A stretch of 64,000 nt of DNA from Seison nebaliae (GCA_023231475.1 JALJEE010002047.1:16912-80911), one strand, 5' to 3'; counted from the stretch's first letter, positions 37,101-50,562 are shown. A program made the numbers and translations. Notes: a model not told the origin generated them from the sequence alone.

Positions 37101-38026
37101 TTAACCCACCCGTGGGAGAGACGATTAATGAGAGAAACAAGAGAAATCGTATAAGAAAATTATAAAGAAGATTTCGGGTTTTTTTTTTTTAAAGAAAACT
37201 AATGACACGTTCACGACCACAATGTTCGTCATTCGTCGGGATTTGGGAGAATGATGTGAGAAAGAAGAACAATAGTTATAGATATTGAATGGCGAATGCG
37301 AAATAATTGGGATTTTCACTCAAAACAATCTCCACAATAGAATTAGAAGTAATATGAAAATGTTTTAAGAATAGGAAATAAGGAATTAATATGATGGATG
37401 GATGTATGGATGGGGGACGTGATAGAGAGTAAAAAACCATTTAAACTGATTATCTTTCTAAGAGATCAATCATATAAAATGATCAATAAAAAACTATGAA
37501 ATATTTCCATTAATTTCATTTCACTATTTGAATTGAGACACGAATCTAATAAATGTTTCTTATGTTTGTCGATTCATTTGTTCCTCCCCTTTTTTTCTGG
37601 AGGGAGAGAGATAATAAATATTCAATTCTCATTTTATCGACTTGGAGTCATTGACAGTCTCAATGATTTATGTATTATCTCCAAATATCATTTCTTCATG
37701 ATTTATCTAATATGATGACTAAAATTATGAGTAATGAGAAGGATGGTAGATAAATATGATTTAATCAATAACAATTATTTCGATGGAAATTTCTCCATCA
37801 AATCAATTTGATTGATCAAATTCATAAAATAGTTTGTATATCGCGTAAAAAGAAGGAGATATTTTCCCAATGAATTATCGATCTATCTATCTTTCAATTG
37901 TTTGTTGATATTTTGTTGAAAAAATTTATTTTCATCAGATGAATGTTAATTGGTGAGAAGGAGATTGATTGATTGAACAGCATAATATATAAATCGATGA
38001 ATGATCACATGTAAATAGGAAGAATC
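34170..38026. other. Divergent intergenic region between Barentsz and Bicaudal-D
   Basis: 3.9 kb expected to hold the two promoters and 5' UTRs. Near 36600 a TTAAATAAAAG string precedes about 170 bp of higher-GC, CA/CT-rich DNA (36630-36760) that could be a Bicaudal-D first exon and transcription start; this is a guess. A (GA)12 microsatellite is at 36116-36139 and a small GC-rich palindrome CCCACCCGTGGG near 37105-37116. No coding exon recognised. Confidence 0.4.
36116..36139. repeat. (GA)12 microsatellite
   Basis: Uninterrupted AG dinucleotide run in the divergent promoter region; GA runs can bind GAGA-type factors in arthropods, but no such role is shown here. Confidence 0.8.
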
Positions 38027-41000
38027 ATGAAAGATGAGACGAATTTAATTGACGGAGTGAAGTCGATTGGAATAACGGAAGTGAATGGAAATAAGAGCAA
38101 TGAGATTCAGAACAATTCAATCTCGTCGTCTGACGATCAAATTGATGAGTTGGATGAGGCAGCAGCAGCAACATCAACTGCTATCATATCACCAATCATT
38201 GAAGAGATGAATGAGACGGAATTGAGAAATGAAATAATTCGATTGAAAAATGAATTGATGAACAGCGTCTCGTTGACGGAGAAGGCGGGAAAACATGGTT
38301 TGGCGTTGATGGAACGATTAGATCTAGTCTCACAAGAGAACGAAGATCAACGTCGTCAAATTGAAAGTTATCGATCGGAGGGAGCTGATTTACGTGCTGC
38401 CTTATCTAAATTATTACAATCAACAAGAGAAGAAACTCAACGAGCGTCACATACGGAAGATTATCTTATTCAGGAATCGGCAATAAAAGAGGAACATCTC
38501 TCCGCTCGTATTCGTCAATTGGAGAGTATAGAAAATGAGAATTTGAATGAATTAGTAATGTTGAGAGAGGAGAATGATCGTCTTCGAGAGAACAGTCAAA
38601 ATTTATCGACATCATATCAATCGTTCGAAGAGGTCAGAAAGAAATTACGTCAAGACATTAAAGAATTCAAAAAAAGAGAAGAAGATCTTCAACATGACAA
38701 CGCTGAATTAGAGATTGAGAATGTGGAATTACAAACACACATTTCAAAATTACAAAAACAATTGGTGGAATTAAGTTCGTTGCAATACGATCAAGCGACT
38801 TATCAGCAACGTGAGAGAGATTATCAATTCCGTTTGAAGGAACAACAAGATTTGACGACGATAACTGAGAAACATTTGCAGGATGCACTCCAACAAGCGA
38901 GAGAGGCACGTGAAGCGAAGAATTTGGCAAAGAAGGAATTGGAACAATTGAAAAGGAAGAAACAAATCGCGTCGTTAACGAATCTGGTGCAACGGGAACA
39001 ATTGTTTATTGATAAATCGGATGATGAGGAGAATAAATTAATTGAAAATGAAAAGAGGAAGACAGTGGAAGATGAGATGGATGAAGATGTTGAAGATGAA
39101 GATGAATTGATTGAAGTTCATAAGAAGACGAAAGAAGATGAAGAAGAAGGTCATGATGAAGTTCTAATAGAAAATGAATTAGATGAAGGAGATGGGATGA
39201 ATAATTCGAATGTGATTCGAAAGGAATGTCGAATAGTTTCCTTATTTGATGAAGTGGAGGCGAATGCGACGAAATTATTAAATGAAAATTTAAAATGTTC
39301 TCAAAAAGAACGTGATCAATTGATGGAATGCATTCGAGAAATGAACGAAAAGATTGTGATTGTGGGAGAGAAAACTCTTCCCTCACTCCTCTCCATCAAA
39401 GACGACGACGAAAAAAGTCAAAGAAATTTCCATCTTCATGACTCATCGAATAGTAATGCAGAATTACAATTGAGGAATTTCTCATCGAATGTCGATGAAT
39501 TGATTGGAATGATGAACGAATATTTGGGAAGACAATCTCATCAACTCTTTACCACTTATTATTACGCGATGAAACTACTTCAACCAACATCCACTATCGT
39601 TAATGATGCGATGAAAACGTATCAACAAATTCTCCAAATGAAAAATGGAACGAAAATGAAATCGTTCAAACTACAATATGACATTACGGAGAAGAGATTG
39701 AATGAAGCGGATTTGAAGATAACGAACGTAAAGGAAGTGATGGGCCATTTCATTGAATTGCATCGACAAATTGAACATATTGAGAAGGAAATGAAGAAAG
39801 CAGAGAAGATGATAATTGATGACAGTTCCAACGAGAATAATAACGATGAAATCGAATCGGATAATCAGAAGATGTCGAAGAAATCTGAGAGTAATCTAGA
39901 GAATAAAAATGAGGATGATGATAAGATTAATGATGAGGAGAAGAATAAGAAGAATATTATGAATAATAATAATAATAATAATAATAATGAGAATAATAAA
40001 GAGATTGATGCATTGAGGAATCTATTGTCGGTGAAGAGAGATGAAATATCCACCTTACGAACATTATTGAAAGCGAATAAGAAGACGGCTGAAGTGGCGC
40101 TAGCAAACTTAAAGACAAAATATGAAAATGAGAAGATTGTTGTGACCGAGACTGTCCAACAAATGAGGAATGAATTGAAAATGTTGAAGGAAGATGCTGC
40201 CACTTTCTCGTCGTTACGTGCAATGTTTGCTGCAAGATGTGATGAGTATGTGACAGAAATTGAAGAATTACGTCGACGTTGTCTCTCTGCCGACGAGGAG
40301 AAGAAAACACTCAATGAATTGTTGACATTGTCAATTCGTCAGAAGTTGCAAGTAAAAGAACGACTCGAAGAATATGAAGTTAATCGTGTCGAACAACAAC
40401 AACAACAACAACAACAACAGCAGCAGCAGCAGAAGCAACAACAACAACAACAACAGATACAACAACAACAACAACAACAGTTACAACAACAAACAGTTCA
40501 TAGGAAGAAGAAAGACGAATTGACAAAAACACACGAATCGATGAATGATAATGAAATAAAGACAAAGTTATAATTTAATTTAAATTAAATATAACCCTTT
40601 TCTTCTAAAATTATTTTCCTATTTCTATAGACATTTCGCCTCAAATTCATTCCATGGATCATTACCAGTTACCCGATCTGTACATCATCATTCTAATCAT
40701 CATCAACATCAACCGTCACAACCACAATTGCAAACACACCATCAACAACAACAACAACAACAACCACACCATTTACAGCAAGCACAATTCCATTCGGACG
40801 TCAATTCACGATTTCCCCCAATGTCATCATTTGATGGTACGACGGACATGTATTCTCCGATGATGCCTTCTTCCCAATACGTCATGCCACGAGGTGTCGG
40901 TATAGGAAACACTTCGCCCTTCATCGGATCAACGATGCACATGTATAGTTATTCATCGAATTATGATGATTCTTATCATCCTGTTTATCAGTCGAGACAT

Positions 41001-41581
41001 TCCGTTCCTCACAACATGCAATCTACTTCCGCTTATTTTATGTTACCCGCTAACTTACAACCGCAACCACAACAACCCACAACAACGTCAACCGCAGTTT
41101 TTCTTAGTTAGTCGTCTCAGTTAGTTATAGTTTCGTAATTGTTCTCTTTTTTACTTTCAGATACTTCGGATGTGATGGGAAATGAATTAAGAAACGACGA
41201 ACGAAATAATGACAATTCCGCCACTGGAAGTTTAATCGATCGTGCTCAAATGAAATGTGACCATTTTGTACGTGTTGTTATTTTTCTTGAACTCTCCAAA
41301 AAACTTACTATTTGTTTCTCGAATAATTTTAGAAGATTAAATCTCAATATGGAAATCGTCGATCGTTCCGCCATCAATTATCTTCTGAAGATAGACATAC
41401 CAATTCGCCCACATTGCCTAACAATAAAGCGACTCTCGATACGACACAATCATCGCCACCATCAACTTTATCAACCAATGCTACATCTCATTCCGTTACA
41501 TCAACTATTCCTTTGACGCCGATGGATACGTCGACTTCCATCCACACATCCTCCACGTCCACCAGGAATACGAAAGACTAA
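38027..41581 (+). CDS. BicD: Bicaudal-D, dynein/dynactin cargo adaptor, four exons
   Basis: Exons 38027-40566, 40631-41106, 41161-41267 and 41333-41581; introns of 64, 54 and 65 bp, GT-AG and frame-keeping; about 1123 residues. The N-terminal coiled coil carries [43 protein letters not shown] and [20 protein letters not shown], which follow vertebrate BICD2 closely. The dynein-LIC CC1 box reads AGKHG (87-91) instead of the usual AAxxG. The cargo-binding C-terminal coiled coil (about 661-787) is highly conserved: [53 protein letters not shown]. After it comes a Q-rich tail encoded mostly by CAA (789-825), then about 300 residues rich in H, Q, S and T that vertebrate BICDs lack. The middle has a D/E-rich part and poly-N. 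The last two exons are supported only by splice signals and open frame. Confidence 0.93.
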
Positions 41582-44038
41582 CTTTCCTATTTGTTATCAT
41601 TTCAGCCACATTCAACATAAAATTTAATAAATTATTAAACATTGTTACATCTCTTTCAAGTCTGCTCTCTTCCCCATCCATTCACTTTCAACCATCTAAT
41701 TCGAGATTATTCATCAAACTTTCTACAATAGAACTTAGGCGTTTTCTTTATCTTTAAAAGAAATTCCTTTCGATTTCACTCCTCCAATTTGATAGTTATG
41801 AACAAGTCATTGATATGTAATATAGAAAACAATCAATGAAAATATAATAAATTTTTAAGATAATTATATGATAGAAAGTCGTTTGTATATCAGAGATGGA
41901 ATTAACATGTCGGATAAGTCAGCTAGCTAGAGATAATGAGAATTTTATGAGAATTGTTTTTGCATGAGAGAGAAATTAAGAGAATAAAGTGGAATAATAT
42001 TATTAAAGAAATAATTTGACGATGATATTAAAAAGAACGAATGAGTCTGTTCGATGAGAAGATGAGAATGTGTATCATGTTGAATAACGTTCATAATAGG
42101 AATTCGGAGTCATGAATTCCCGAAGCAAACTTTCTGAGCACGTCATTATTAATTTAAGGAATGTCAAGGGGCTAATTGAATGAGCGGGGTGAAAGAAGAA
42201 GAAGAATATGATGATGATGATGATGATGATGAAGGAAAAGAAGAAAACATCGGCAACAACATATTTCATAACATGTCAAGTGAACAAATGAAATGATACT
42301 CAGGTACCATGAGATGAGGCGGAGAAAAAAGAAAGAAATACATGAGACATTGAGAATACGATTCGTTCACTATCTTCTCTCCTTTCCCATTTCCAAGATA
42401 TTCGAATAATGAATGAATGAAATGATATTAATTAAAAATATTATTATTAACAATTTATTCATAATTTCTCAGGCAATGAATGATCATTCTGATGATAATT
42501 CCATCCGTTGGATCAATTGTCGTATAATTAATTTGGATTGAGATCGACGTGTTCCAGAGTGATATCTAATACTGAATTTCTTCAGCCGTTCGATTCTCCT
42601 CCCATCTCAAATAAGGAAATTTATGGAAATTTCAGTTGAAATCGATTCTCTTTGGAAGTCTCATAATTTAATTTAGGCGTTTTACGACAATCATTCTCAA
42701 TTATCAATTAACTTTTTCCACAAGATTCATTTGGAGAACTGGTGAAATTATAGGTCTTTCCGCCTTCCAAATATCGCCTAACAGAATTCACATAAATTCT
42801 CTTATTTATTCTTCTTCTTCCATCCTCTTCCAATATTAGTCGTAATGTCCTATCTAATTCATTCTAGCAACATTTGAGGAAACATGAAGATCTATTAATA
42901 AAATAAGGAATCCGATATAATGATGTTGATCATATAATTATGAATAAAAAGTTGATATACGAATAGAAACAATAATAATAAATTAGGAAACAAGAGACAA
43001 CTACACGTTGAATTGTTTGTGAATTTTGAAAGATGGAATTCGATTGAGAAATTCAAAAATATTTCATGTGTCATTGAAATATTTCAGAGCAGTTTCTAAA
43101 AATAGTTCTTTAATAAAAGTTTCAAATTTGTTATATGAAATGAAATAATGTTAATGGGAATTATATCATGATTTGGATGAGTGCCAACGAATAGTCGATC
43201 GATATTGGAATAATTAGAAGAGACATTTATTTCTCTAGGAGACAGTAGTGATGGTATGATGTTATATGTCTAGGAGCCTACATAAATTCACCGTTCCAAC
43301 AGTTCTCATTTTTGTTAATGTTTATTTTCATTTATTTCTAAACATTTTTGGTGATTTTTTGGTATTATATCTCCCATTTTTTATGCGATTTGTTTAGCCA
43401 TTGCATTATTTATGAGATGTTTGTTCGGAGATATCGTTATCTTATCCTTTTCGCTTTCCAATATTGTCAAGAGGTGCTTCTATCCGAAGAAGTAAAATTG
43501 AAAAGAGGTATCGAGCTACTGTGCACAATCGTCACATCTGATAATTATGAAAAGAAATAATAATAATTATTATTGATGATTCCTATTAATTATTTCCATC
43601 ATCATCCTTTTTCTTTATTGATGTTGTTGTTCTTTAATTTTTTGATGGTAATGTTGTTGTTGGTGATAAGGAGGAGGAGAATGAGAGAATGAGAAACAAA
43701 TTTAATTTATCATTATCATAATTGTTCTTGTTAATGTTGTATGTTATTAGCGTGTGCTCTTCCATCAATTCCATCATTTGGTACCGTTATTTTCATTTTG
43801 TTTGTCTTCTTGTTGTTTTCAATTTCATTTTTCTTTGATCCATTCCATCCAATTCCGTCATCGATTGAACTCATTACTCAAATTAAAATTTAATCACTTT
43901 CATTTTAATTAACTAATTAAAATCATTCTAACGATTTCTTCATCGTAAGATTTCTTTTGAATTATTTTAAATGTTTTCTAATTTGTCATTAATGTATTAG
44001 GAAGTGTTCGAGAGAATCTATGAATTATCTTTTTCCAG
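41582..44038. other. Bicaudal-D 3' region and intergenic DNA
   Basis: An AATAAA at 41626-41631 is a likely poly(A) signal for Bicaudal-D. The rest is AT-rich with short simple repeats, for example (ATG)8-like at 42208-42233. The next gene's exon at 44039 begins with a splice acceptor, so at least one upstream exon should be in this stretch, but I could not identify it. Confidence 0.4.
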
Positions 44039-45485
44039 AATGAATCATTGCGAAAAAGAATGTTTCATCACTTAGCACGTTTGGTCAATGGCGAACAGCA
44101 AGCACCAGTTTCCAATAATGGAAAGAAATCCTTCAATTTTCTTGCGAGAAATTCCACTGGCAAGAATTTAATCAATGATCAATCTCATGATAATACTCAA
44201 TCGGTTGATCTATCTCATTTACCGATACACGAGCGGGAGCATATTGCGAAAATCTTGCACCAGACCCGCGATACAGTTAATATCAATATAATCAACAAGA
44301 ATAATTCGACTGATTCAAAATCATTTCCATTCCGTTTCCCTCAACTCCTCTCCACTAATCCGTTACCAGTCGATCAAATCAAATACAATCAAACGGAAAC
44401 AATCACGATAAAACCGTCGTCTTCTTCACTTTCTTCATCCACATCATCATCATCCATTCCATCGGCATCTCTTTCATCTATATCCGTTAATCGTTCCAGT
44501 AAATCGGGAAAAGTTTTAGAACCAATACCTGCACAAATCCCATCAACTCGTCAATCGACATCACCGTCAAAGCTCACCACCATCAAACCAACAACGAGAT
44601 CATCTTGTAAGAATAGTAAAACTTTGAACAATGTCGCTGATTATGACGTGATTTCACTTCGCGATGACAACGAAACGTTGAACATTATCAAATTGAAGAA
44701 ATATTTGGAGAACACGGAAGCGGATGATGTCGATAATAATGAAGTACAATCATTCATTTTAGCTGCACAACTCCAACATGAACAACAGTTACAACAATGG
44801 ATGATGCAACATGTTCCCATTTCATCACCCACCAGTCTCATGCAACTACAACAACGACAGAAATATTTAGAAGAACAACAAAAACAAAAGAATTCTGAGG
44901 CATCGTTAAACGATTTCCAACAGAGATATGTACGTCGAATGGAACGAATCGAAATGACGAAAAAGAATCAATATTTCTACGAAGAGCCCAGTATCGACGA
45001 AAGTGATCTTCAACAGAATATGGAGAATGCATTGACCATCGACGATATTGATGATATCGATAACGATCATGAAGTTCAACAGTTGTTTAGTGAGCACAAT
45101 CGTGATTCATTTTCAAAAATCCCTCATCACCATCATCAACATCATCATCACCATCATCGTCATCAGATGAATCGGCCCAACATATCGACCACCTTAAACA
45201 ATTCCACCATCTGTCCTAATCTTTATCGAACGACCAATACTATAAAAACTGATAATAATCGTTATGTTCATGATGAGTATAATCGAAAGTTTTCATTCTT
45301 CCCATCATTATCATATTTTATGAATTTTTTTCCAGTTCTTATTTACCGTCGAAAGTATTACCGATTCAATTAACGGAGAAACCTGCTCAAGTTCGTTCAT
45401 TTACCATTTTAGAGATTTTCATCTCCTCTCAGTCTAGTAGTGGATATGGAAATAATGAAAATCGTCGAAGGAATGCGGTTCGTTG
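44039..45485 (+). CDS. RIM/rabphilin-like N-terminal portion of a large low-complexity protein (partial model)
   Basis: Internal exon starting after acceptor TTTTCCAG (44031-44038), frame NESLRKRMFHHLARL, to a donor GTATAA at 45277; a 59-bp intron; then an exon from 45336 (SYLPSKVLPIQLTEKP) whose end is unsure, open to a stop at about 45485. The string SVDLSHLPIHEREHIAKILH resembles the first helix of the Rab-binding domain in RIM, rabphilin and Slp proteins (LSHLTEEER-type). I see no cysteine-rich zinc finger after it, as RIM would have. The rest is Ser/Thr-, Q- and H-rich with a helical stretch QSFILAAQLQHEQQLQQW. A donor giving phase 1 near 45436 would join in frame to the exon at 50563, so this and the next entry may be one gene. 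Low confidence in family, fair confidence that it is coding. Confidence 0.5.
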
Positions 45486-47903
45486 AGATATTTCTTCACG
45501 TTCTCCTTCATCTTCATTAGTAGAGGCGTTATATCGTAGAACAGAAGGCGGCACATTTGTCGCCATATGTTTTTAGAGATCTCCATTTTCATAAGAGACA
45601 CAGTAAATCATTATTATTATTAGCAAACATTTCTCCGATGGTTACCTCGAATTTAATTCATTAATATTGATTTTTCTATTTCATATGACACGACAGCGAA
45701 CAAACATGAGAATCATACAATTAAAAGGTCTAGTTTTCTTCTATTTATTCTGATATTGCATCATTAGTAGGAACATTAAGAAAATGTCCTTTCCATTCAT
45801 CTTCCTCTTTTTCTGGAACAAGGAGCTTACGCAAACAACTCCTCCTTCCCATCATCGACATGTGAGTAGAAGAATTGTAGAAAAAAAAGATTTGTTAAGA
45901 ACAAGAAGAACGATTGCGAAATGAATCGCAAAAAAACAAAAATTAGATGAAGCAACTGAATGATTGACTGACAATTGGAGTTCCATTTCTCAATCGTCGG
46001 CAGCAATTCTTTTATATGTACGAATCTTTTCATTCATTGTGGAAGATACTTCAGCTACATCTTATTCAGCATAAAGTATATATAGTCAACCTCCTCAAAA
46101 CGATCGATAGTCGATACTTTATTTCCCTACAATATTTCCTTAATAAAAAATAATTCCATTACCTAATCGTCAATTTTTCATCAGTCTCACTATTATCACT
46201 TTCTCGAAATATTTTCTTCGCTGTGGTTTCATATATTCAAGTATTCATGTTTGGGCACATTATTCCCCACTTTTCCAGTTTTCTTTCCGAAATCTATTTT
46301 AGTACTTTTTCTTCGTTTTTACTTTTCGATTTTATAAAATGAATATTTTTATTGTCCTTCTATAAAAGAAGTTCTTCCTCTGTTCTTCATTTCTATACTA
46401 ATCTTCATTTCTGAGATAATCTTCTGGGATAGTCATTTTTTGGGATTTTGTTCGTTTTTCCGTTGAAGGTTGTTACTAATTAACTTCCCACATGTTTAAA
46501 GACTATAATCTCTGCGTTATTAGAAAAGTGTGTAGGTGAGACGATAAACGATTACTACGAATCATGAACGTATTGTTTTACAACGGAAATAGTTCAATTC
46601 TCATATTAGGAAAATGCAACACAAATTGTGTAATCTTCTCAATGTTAGTTGGAAAGACTGCCAATATGTTTCTATTTTCTAGTTCGAGTTGCCTTTAGCG
46701 ATACGGTCAATTTAAACATTTATCTTATTGTCATTATCATAATCGTGTTTAAAAGTTTTAATAAATGATGATCATCACGATAATCGAATGATAAACAAAA
46801 TGTATTTATTTTGGAAATTTTTAAAAATTAATTTTTTTTAATTGAAAACCCCACAACCCCACTGAAAATCCTTGTTAAAGTTATTTAGTTGAAACTACTC
46901 ACATCATCGTCTTTAAAGTAACTAAATTTGAACTGACGAAAGTAAAATCTAACAAAGATGTGAGAGAAAACTTGTTCGAAGGAAGGTTAATATGTTGGCA
47001 CATTTTCTGTAACTTCTATTGTTAGATGTATTAATGGACAATTTCCATTTTCTAATGGAAATTTAGTAGAACACGAATAATAATAGAAATTACAAATGGT
47101 AACAATTTCATTAATGTTAACTAATGTTTTCGTTCTAATACAAAAAATCGACGAAAAAATATACAAGTATTAAAGGAGAAGGAGTATATGGATGAATAGT
47201 CTTCTCTGTCATAAGCTGAAGAGAAGGAGTTTTCTTATTCGAAAAGAAACTGAAAAGAAATATTTCTTATTTATTTCCTTTAAAAAATTTCTCTTTAGCT
47301 AATCTCGTCGGATTTATGGAGAATGCACATACATTATGCATAATCAACTTTTCAATATATTCATTCGAATCTGTAGATTTCTACTTTTCATAATTTCGAT
47401 CTTTGTTTTTTTATTCGAGTCAAAATTCCAATATCCAAGTTAACAGATAGGTGAACAGTAGAACATTAGAATTATTAGTAAATAATATTTGAGACTGAAA
47501 TTATTTGATTGAAATTGAAGAAATTGAAATGTTGCAGGAAAATATCGAAAAAGATAAAATTCGTTAAAATAAAAAGATAAAAAAATATCTCGTTTTTAGA
47601 AGCGTGGATAAATATTTCATGCTTTCTATTCAACGTTAATATGATACGACATCGTATTTGTTGAAGTTGAAATATTGTGAATATGAATTATACATAGGAT
47701 TGTAGGAAAATAACCGAAGGTAATTCTGGTGTACGGGAATGAGGTCAATTTAACCAAAACTTTTCATTTTAGAATAGCCAACAAGATATATAGAAAGGAG
47801 AGATGGGATGGATATATGGAAATTTATCAAATTTCACCTCTTCCACTTGTCAAATGAGGTATGGTGGGGAAGTTGGATGAAATTTTAATTTAATTCTCTT
47901 CTA

Positions 47904-48592
47904 GGTTGATTGGCGTGTTTGAGGACATCATTTTATAACTTTTTCTCAAAATTGGAAAAATCGGATTCGAAGACATTCTTTTTTCATACATACTCTAAAG
48001 GGAAAAATGAGCGAGAGAGAGAGAGAGAAATAGATAAAGATTTTTTCTTATGTAAAGAACAATAAGGATAGAAAACAATTAAGTCAGTTTCCATAATATG
48101 AAGTCAACAGTTAGACATAAAACGGTATTGTGGTAATATAAAAAAAGTATTTTGAAATGAAATATTATGATTTTGAATGTAGATTTTGCATAGAGCTCTG
48201 CGATAAAACAGCCACCAGACAAAATAGCCACGAGACAAAACAGCTATGGACAAAACAGCTAGGGACAACAATACGGTGGGAAAGAAAAGAAATATAGTTA
48301 AAAATTAATTTTTCTAATATTTCATTATAAATATATATAAATTATTTTATTCGAACTAACAAAAATAATTTTTAATCCCTAACCGTGGATTTCCTATTTT
48401 GACAACTACCTGGATTGTTTTCTGTCCTTATCGTTCTTTGCATAAGAAAAGAAAACTCCTTATCTATTTCTCTCTCTCTTTCACTCAATAGAAAGGATTC
48501 TAAAAAAGTATGTATAAAAAGGGTGCCCTCGAATCCGATTTTTCCAATTTTGAGAAAAAAATATAAAAGAATGTCGTTGAGTCCTAGATTTC
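47904..48592. mobile_element. Fold-back (long inverted repeat) element
   Basis: Two arms of roughly 200 bp face each other: about 47904-48122 and 48375-48592. A 29-bp core is a perfect inverted match: TTTCTCAAAATTGGAAAAAT plus CGGATTCGA (47942-47970) against 48529-48557. Outside it the arms match with small gaps, including (GA)n, AGAAATAGATAA and GATAGAAAACAAT. The centre holds a 16-bp tandem array. No protein frame is present; it looks like a MITE or fold-back transposon. The open frame seen on the right arm is an artefact of the repeat. Confidence 0.75.
48202..48264. repeat. 16-bp tandem repeat GACAAAACAGCYANNG, four copies
   Basis: GATAAAACAGCCACCA, GACAAAATAGCCACGA, GACAAAACAGCTATG and GACAAAACAGCTAGGG lie head to tail at the centre of the fold-back element. 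The layout (short conserved core, fixed period) resembles the two other iterated-motif families in this window, though the sequence differs. Confidence 0.75.
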
Positions 48593-49042
48593 CTGGGTCA
48601 TATTTTTTCTATTAATTCCAATTTGATGCATAAGTTAAATTAATTAATAATTGGTATGATGTAGAGTGGAGGAAAAGATATATAAGATTGTGTCATATGT
48701 CTCTTCTATGCGATGAGATGGGAGTGAGGTGTACGTCGATGTGAGATGGATGATATACGTATGAATATGGAAGAATTTTGGTGCATTTGTTTAGTTGATA
48801 AGTTTATTTAAATTTTATATATTGTGCGATAAAATTGGTAGAATAATAAAGAAATATGTTTTGATGGTATTCGTGTGATAAATAATAATTTATAAATAAA
48901 AGAGAGAGAGAGAAAGAGAGAAAGTAGCTAAGAACATAATGAAATATTAGCACGCGCTTACCAATATGTCTAGTGAGCTAAACAGACTTTAATTCATGTC
49001 TATGCAATTCTTCTCTATTCGTCGTCATTTTCTTTCCTTTGT

Positions 49043-49357
49043 TCATATGGCGCCCGTCATTCCTACACATATAGAGCAAATGCTCTTCCATCTACTTCCA
49101 GTGGCAATAGTAGATTTCGTCATTCTGCCATTTACCATTTTTCCTTTCGCCGATGCACTCTCCATTTCGCCGTTTGCTTCATACGAATATTCGTCGTCAG
49201 TTCGACTCATAGAACGTGAAAGTAATAGTAACGAGACAATTTTTAACTCTCTTCTGTTTGTGATGGCTACCATACTCCCTAGTGTACTCGATATGTAATC
49301 GGTTGAAGGTAGTTCAGGTAGATGTGAAATAAAGATAACATATTGTTCCGTTGGAAT
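49043..49357 (-). other. GC-richer patch open on both strands, possible exon
   Basis: On the minus strand 104 codons are open (EQYVIFISHLPELPSTDY..., then SRTDDEYSYEANGEMES); on the plus strand a 100-codon frame covers 48996-49298. Base composition is clearly less AT-rich than the surroundings. I recognise no domain and see no convincing splice pair, so it could be an exon, a former coding sequence or chance. Confidence 0.2.
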
Positions 49358-49410
49358 TCAATCACAATCTGAGATATCCCAATAGGACTGGTTTGAAAAG
49401 ATTATGTGTC

Positions 49411-49413
<3 letters not shown>

Positions 49414-49441
<28 letters not shown>
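49414..49441. repeat. (GT)n microsatellite
   Basis: Uninterrupted TG dinucleotides, about 13 units, followed by a looser GT-rich stretch. Confidence 0.85.
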
Positions 49442-49445
<4 letters not shown>

Positions 49446-50562
49446 CAGTGTTTGTGTGCTTTTGTGTGTTGTTCATTCTTTCAATATTATTCGTTTTTCC
49501 TCCTCGAATCATCATTCATCATGATAATAATAATCATTATTTATTATTACTATTATTATAGTTCTATTGAGAATTCGTTATTTCAATAACCTTTCCTTTC
49601 TCTTCTCCATCCTTCTCCCCTCTCATTACAATGATGAATTTCAATTATATTCAACTCAAAATTCCTACTTTCGTTCCTACTAAATATAATTTAATGCTCT
49701 TCATCAGATCTGTTATTACTAGAAATATCATGAAAAGATCAATAATTCCTTTTATTCTATAAACCTTCCTTCTGTCTTTTTTACCTTTATTTACAAATAC
49801 TTCATTTCGGATAATTCAAAACTTTTCCTCCCATCAACCATATAATTCCATTTGTCAAAATTTTTCGTAATGGACAACATGCAATCTATTTGTACTAGTC
49901 ATTGAAACTATTATCAGAAAATTGGAAGAGAAATATTTCATTCTTTGTAACAACTCCATAAATTCTTCACGTATTATGGAATGAGAGAAACATTCCGAAT
50001 GTTTTTTCATCGAAAACTTTGAGTGTAAATATTTAATACAATCTTTTTTTTAATATATTCTCCCCTTAATTCAATTAGAGGTTTAGCGCATCTTCGAATG
50101 CACTTATTAGTTACCGCTCAAATTGTATTCTCAATTGATTTGAATTGATAATTTTCGAATTATTTCTTATTAAAAATTATTATTCCAATGATATATTCTG
50201 GTGATGAAGTCATTTAATGATAATTTAACGAATGTCGATATACATTAAAGTGTTTAATTGAAATGAAGAGAATGAGGAAAAATTGAAATGAAAATTTTAA
50301 GTAAGAAAAATATTACGAATTATTTGGAGAGAGTGTTCGGAATGTTCTAGGAAGACAATAATTAATCTGTTTAAAAGGAAAATTTGCAAGAGAGGAATAT
50401 GTCGATGGTTGTGAGTGATTTGACGTTATCATTGTAGAAGAAAGTGGATGTGAAAGAGAGGAAGATGGAATTGTCTCATATTTCATCGATTCATTAAATG
50501 AATTTCATTTAAAGAGATTTCTTGATTTGTTTCCATTTTTCATGTAATTCAATTTTTTTTAG

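Larger units (their letters stand above)
45486..50562. other. Putative 5-kb intron or intergenic region
   Basis: AT-rich DNA between two blocks of coding exons on the same strand. It contains a large fold-back palindrome (47904-48592), a GT microsatellite and one GC-richer patch open on both strands (about 49000-49357). An acceptor (T8 AG) at 50553-50562 starts the next coding exon. If the two coding blocks are one gene, this is by far the longest intron in the window. Confidence 0.4.

Noticed and set aside
40380-40565. Minus-strand frame of Val-rich repeats
   Set aside because: Antisense shadow of the CAA-encoded poly-Q tract of Bicaudal-D.
48415-48615. 66-codon open frame
   Set aside because: Lies entirely in one arm of the fold-back element.
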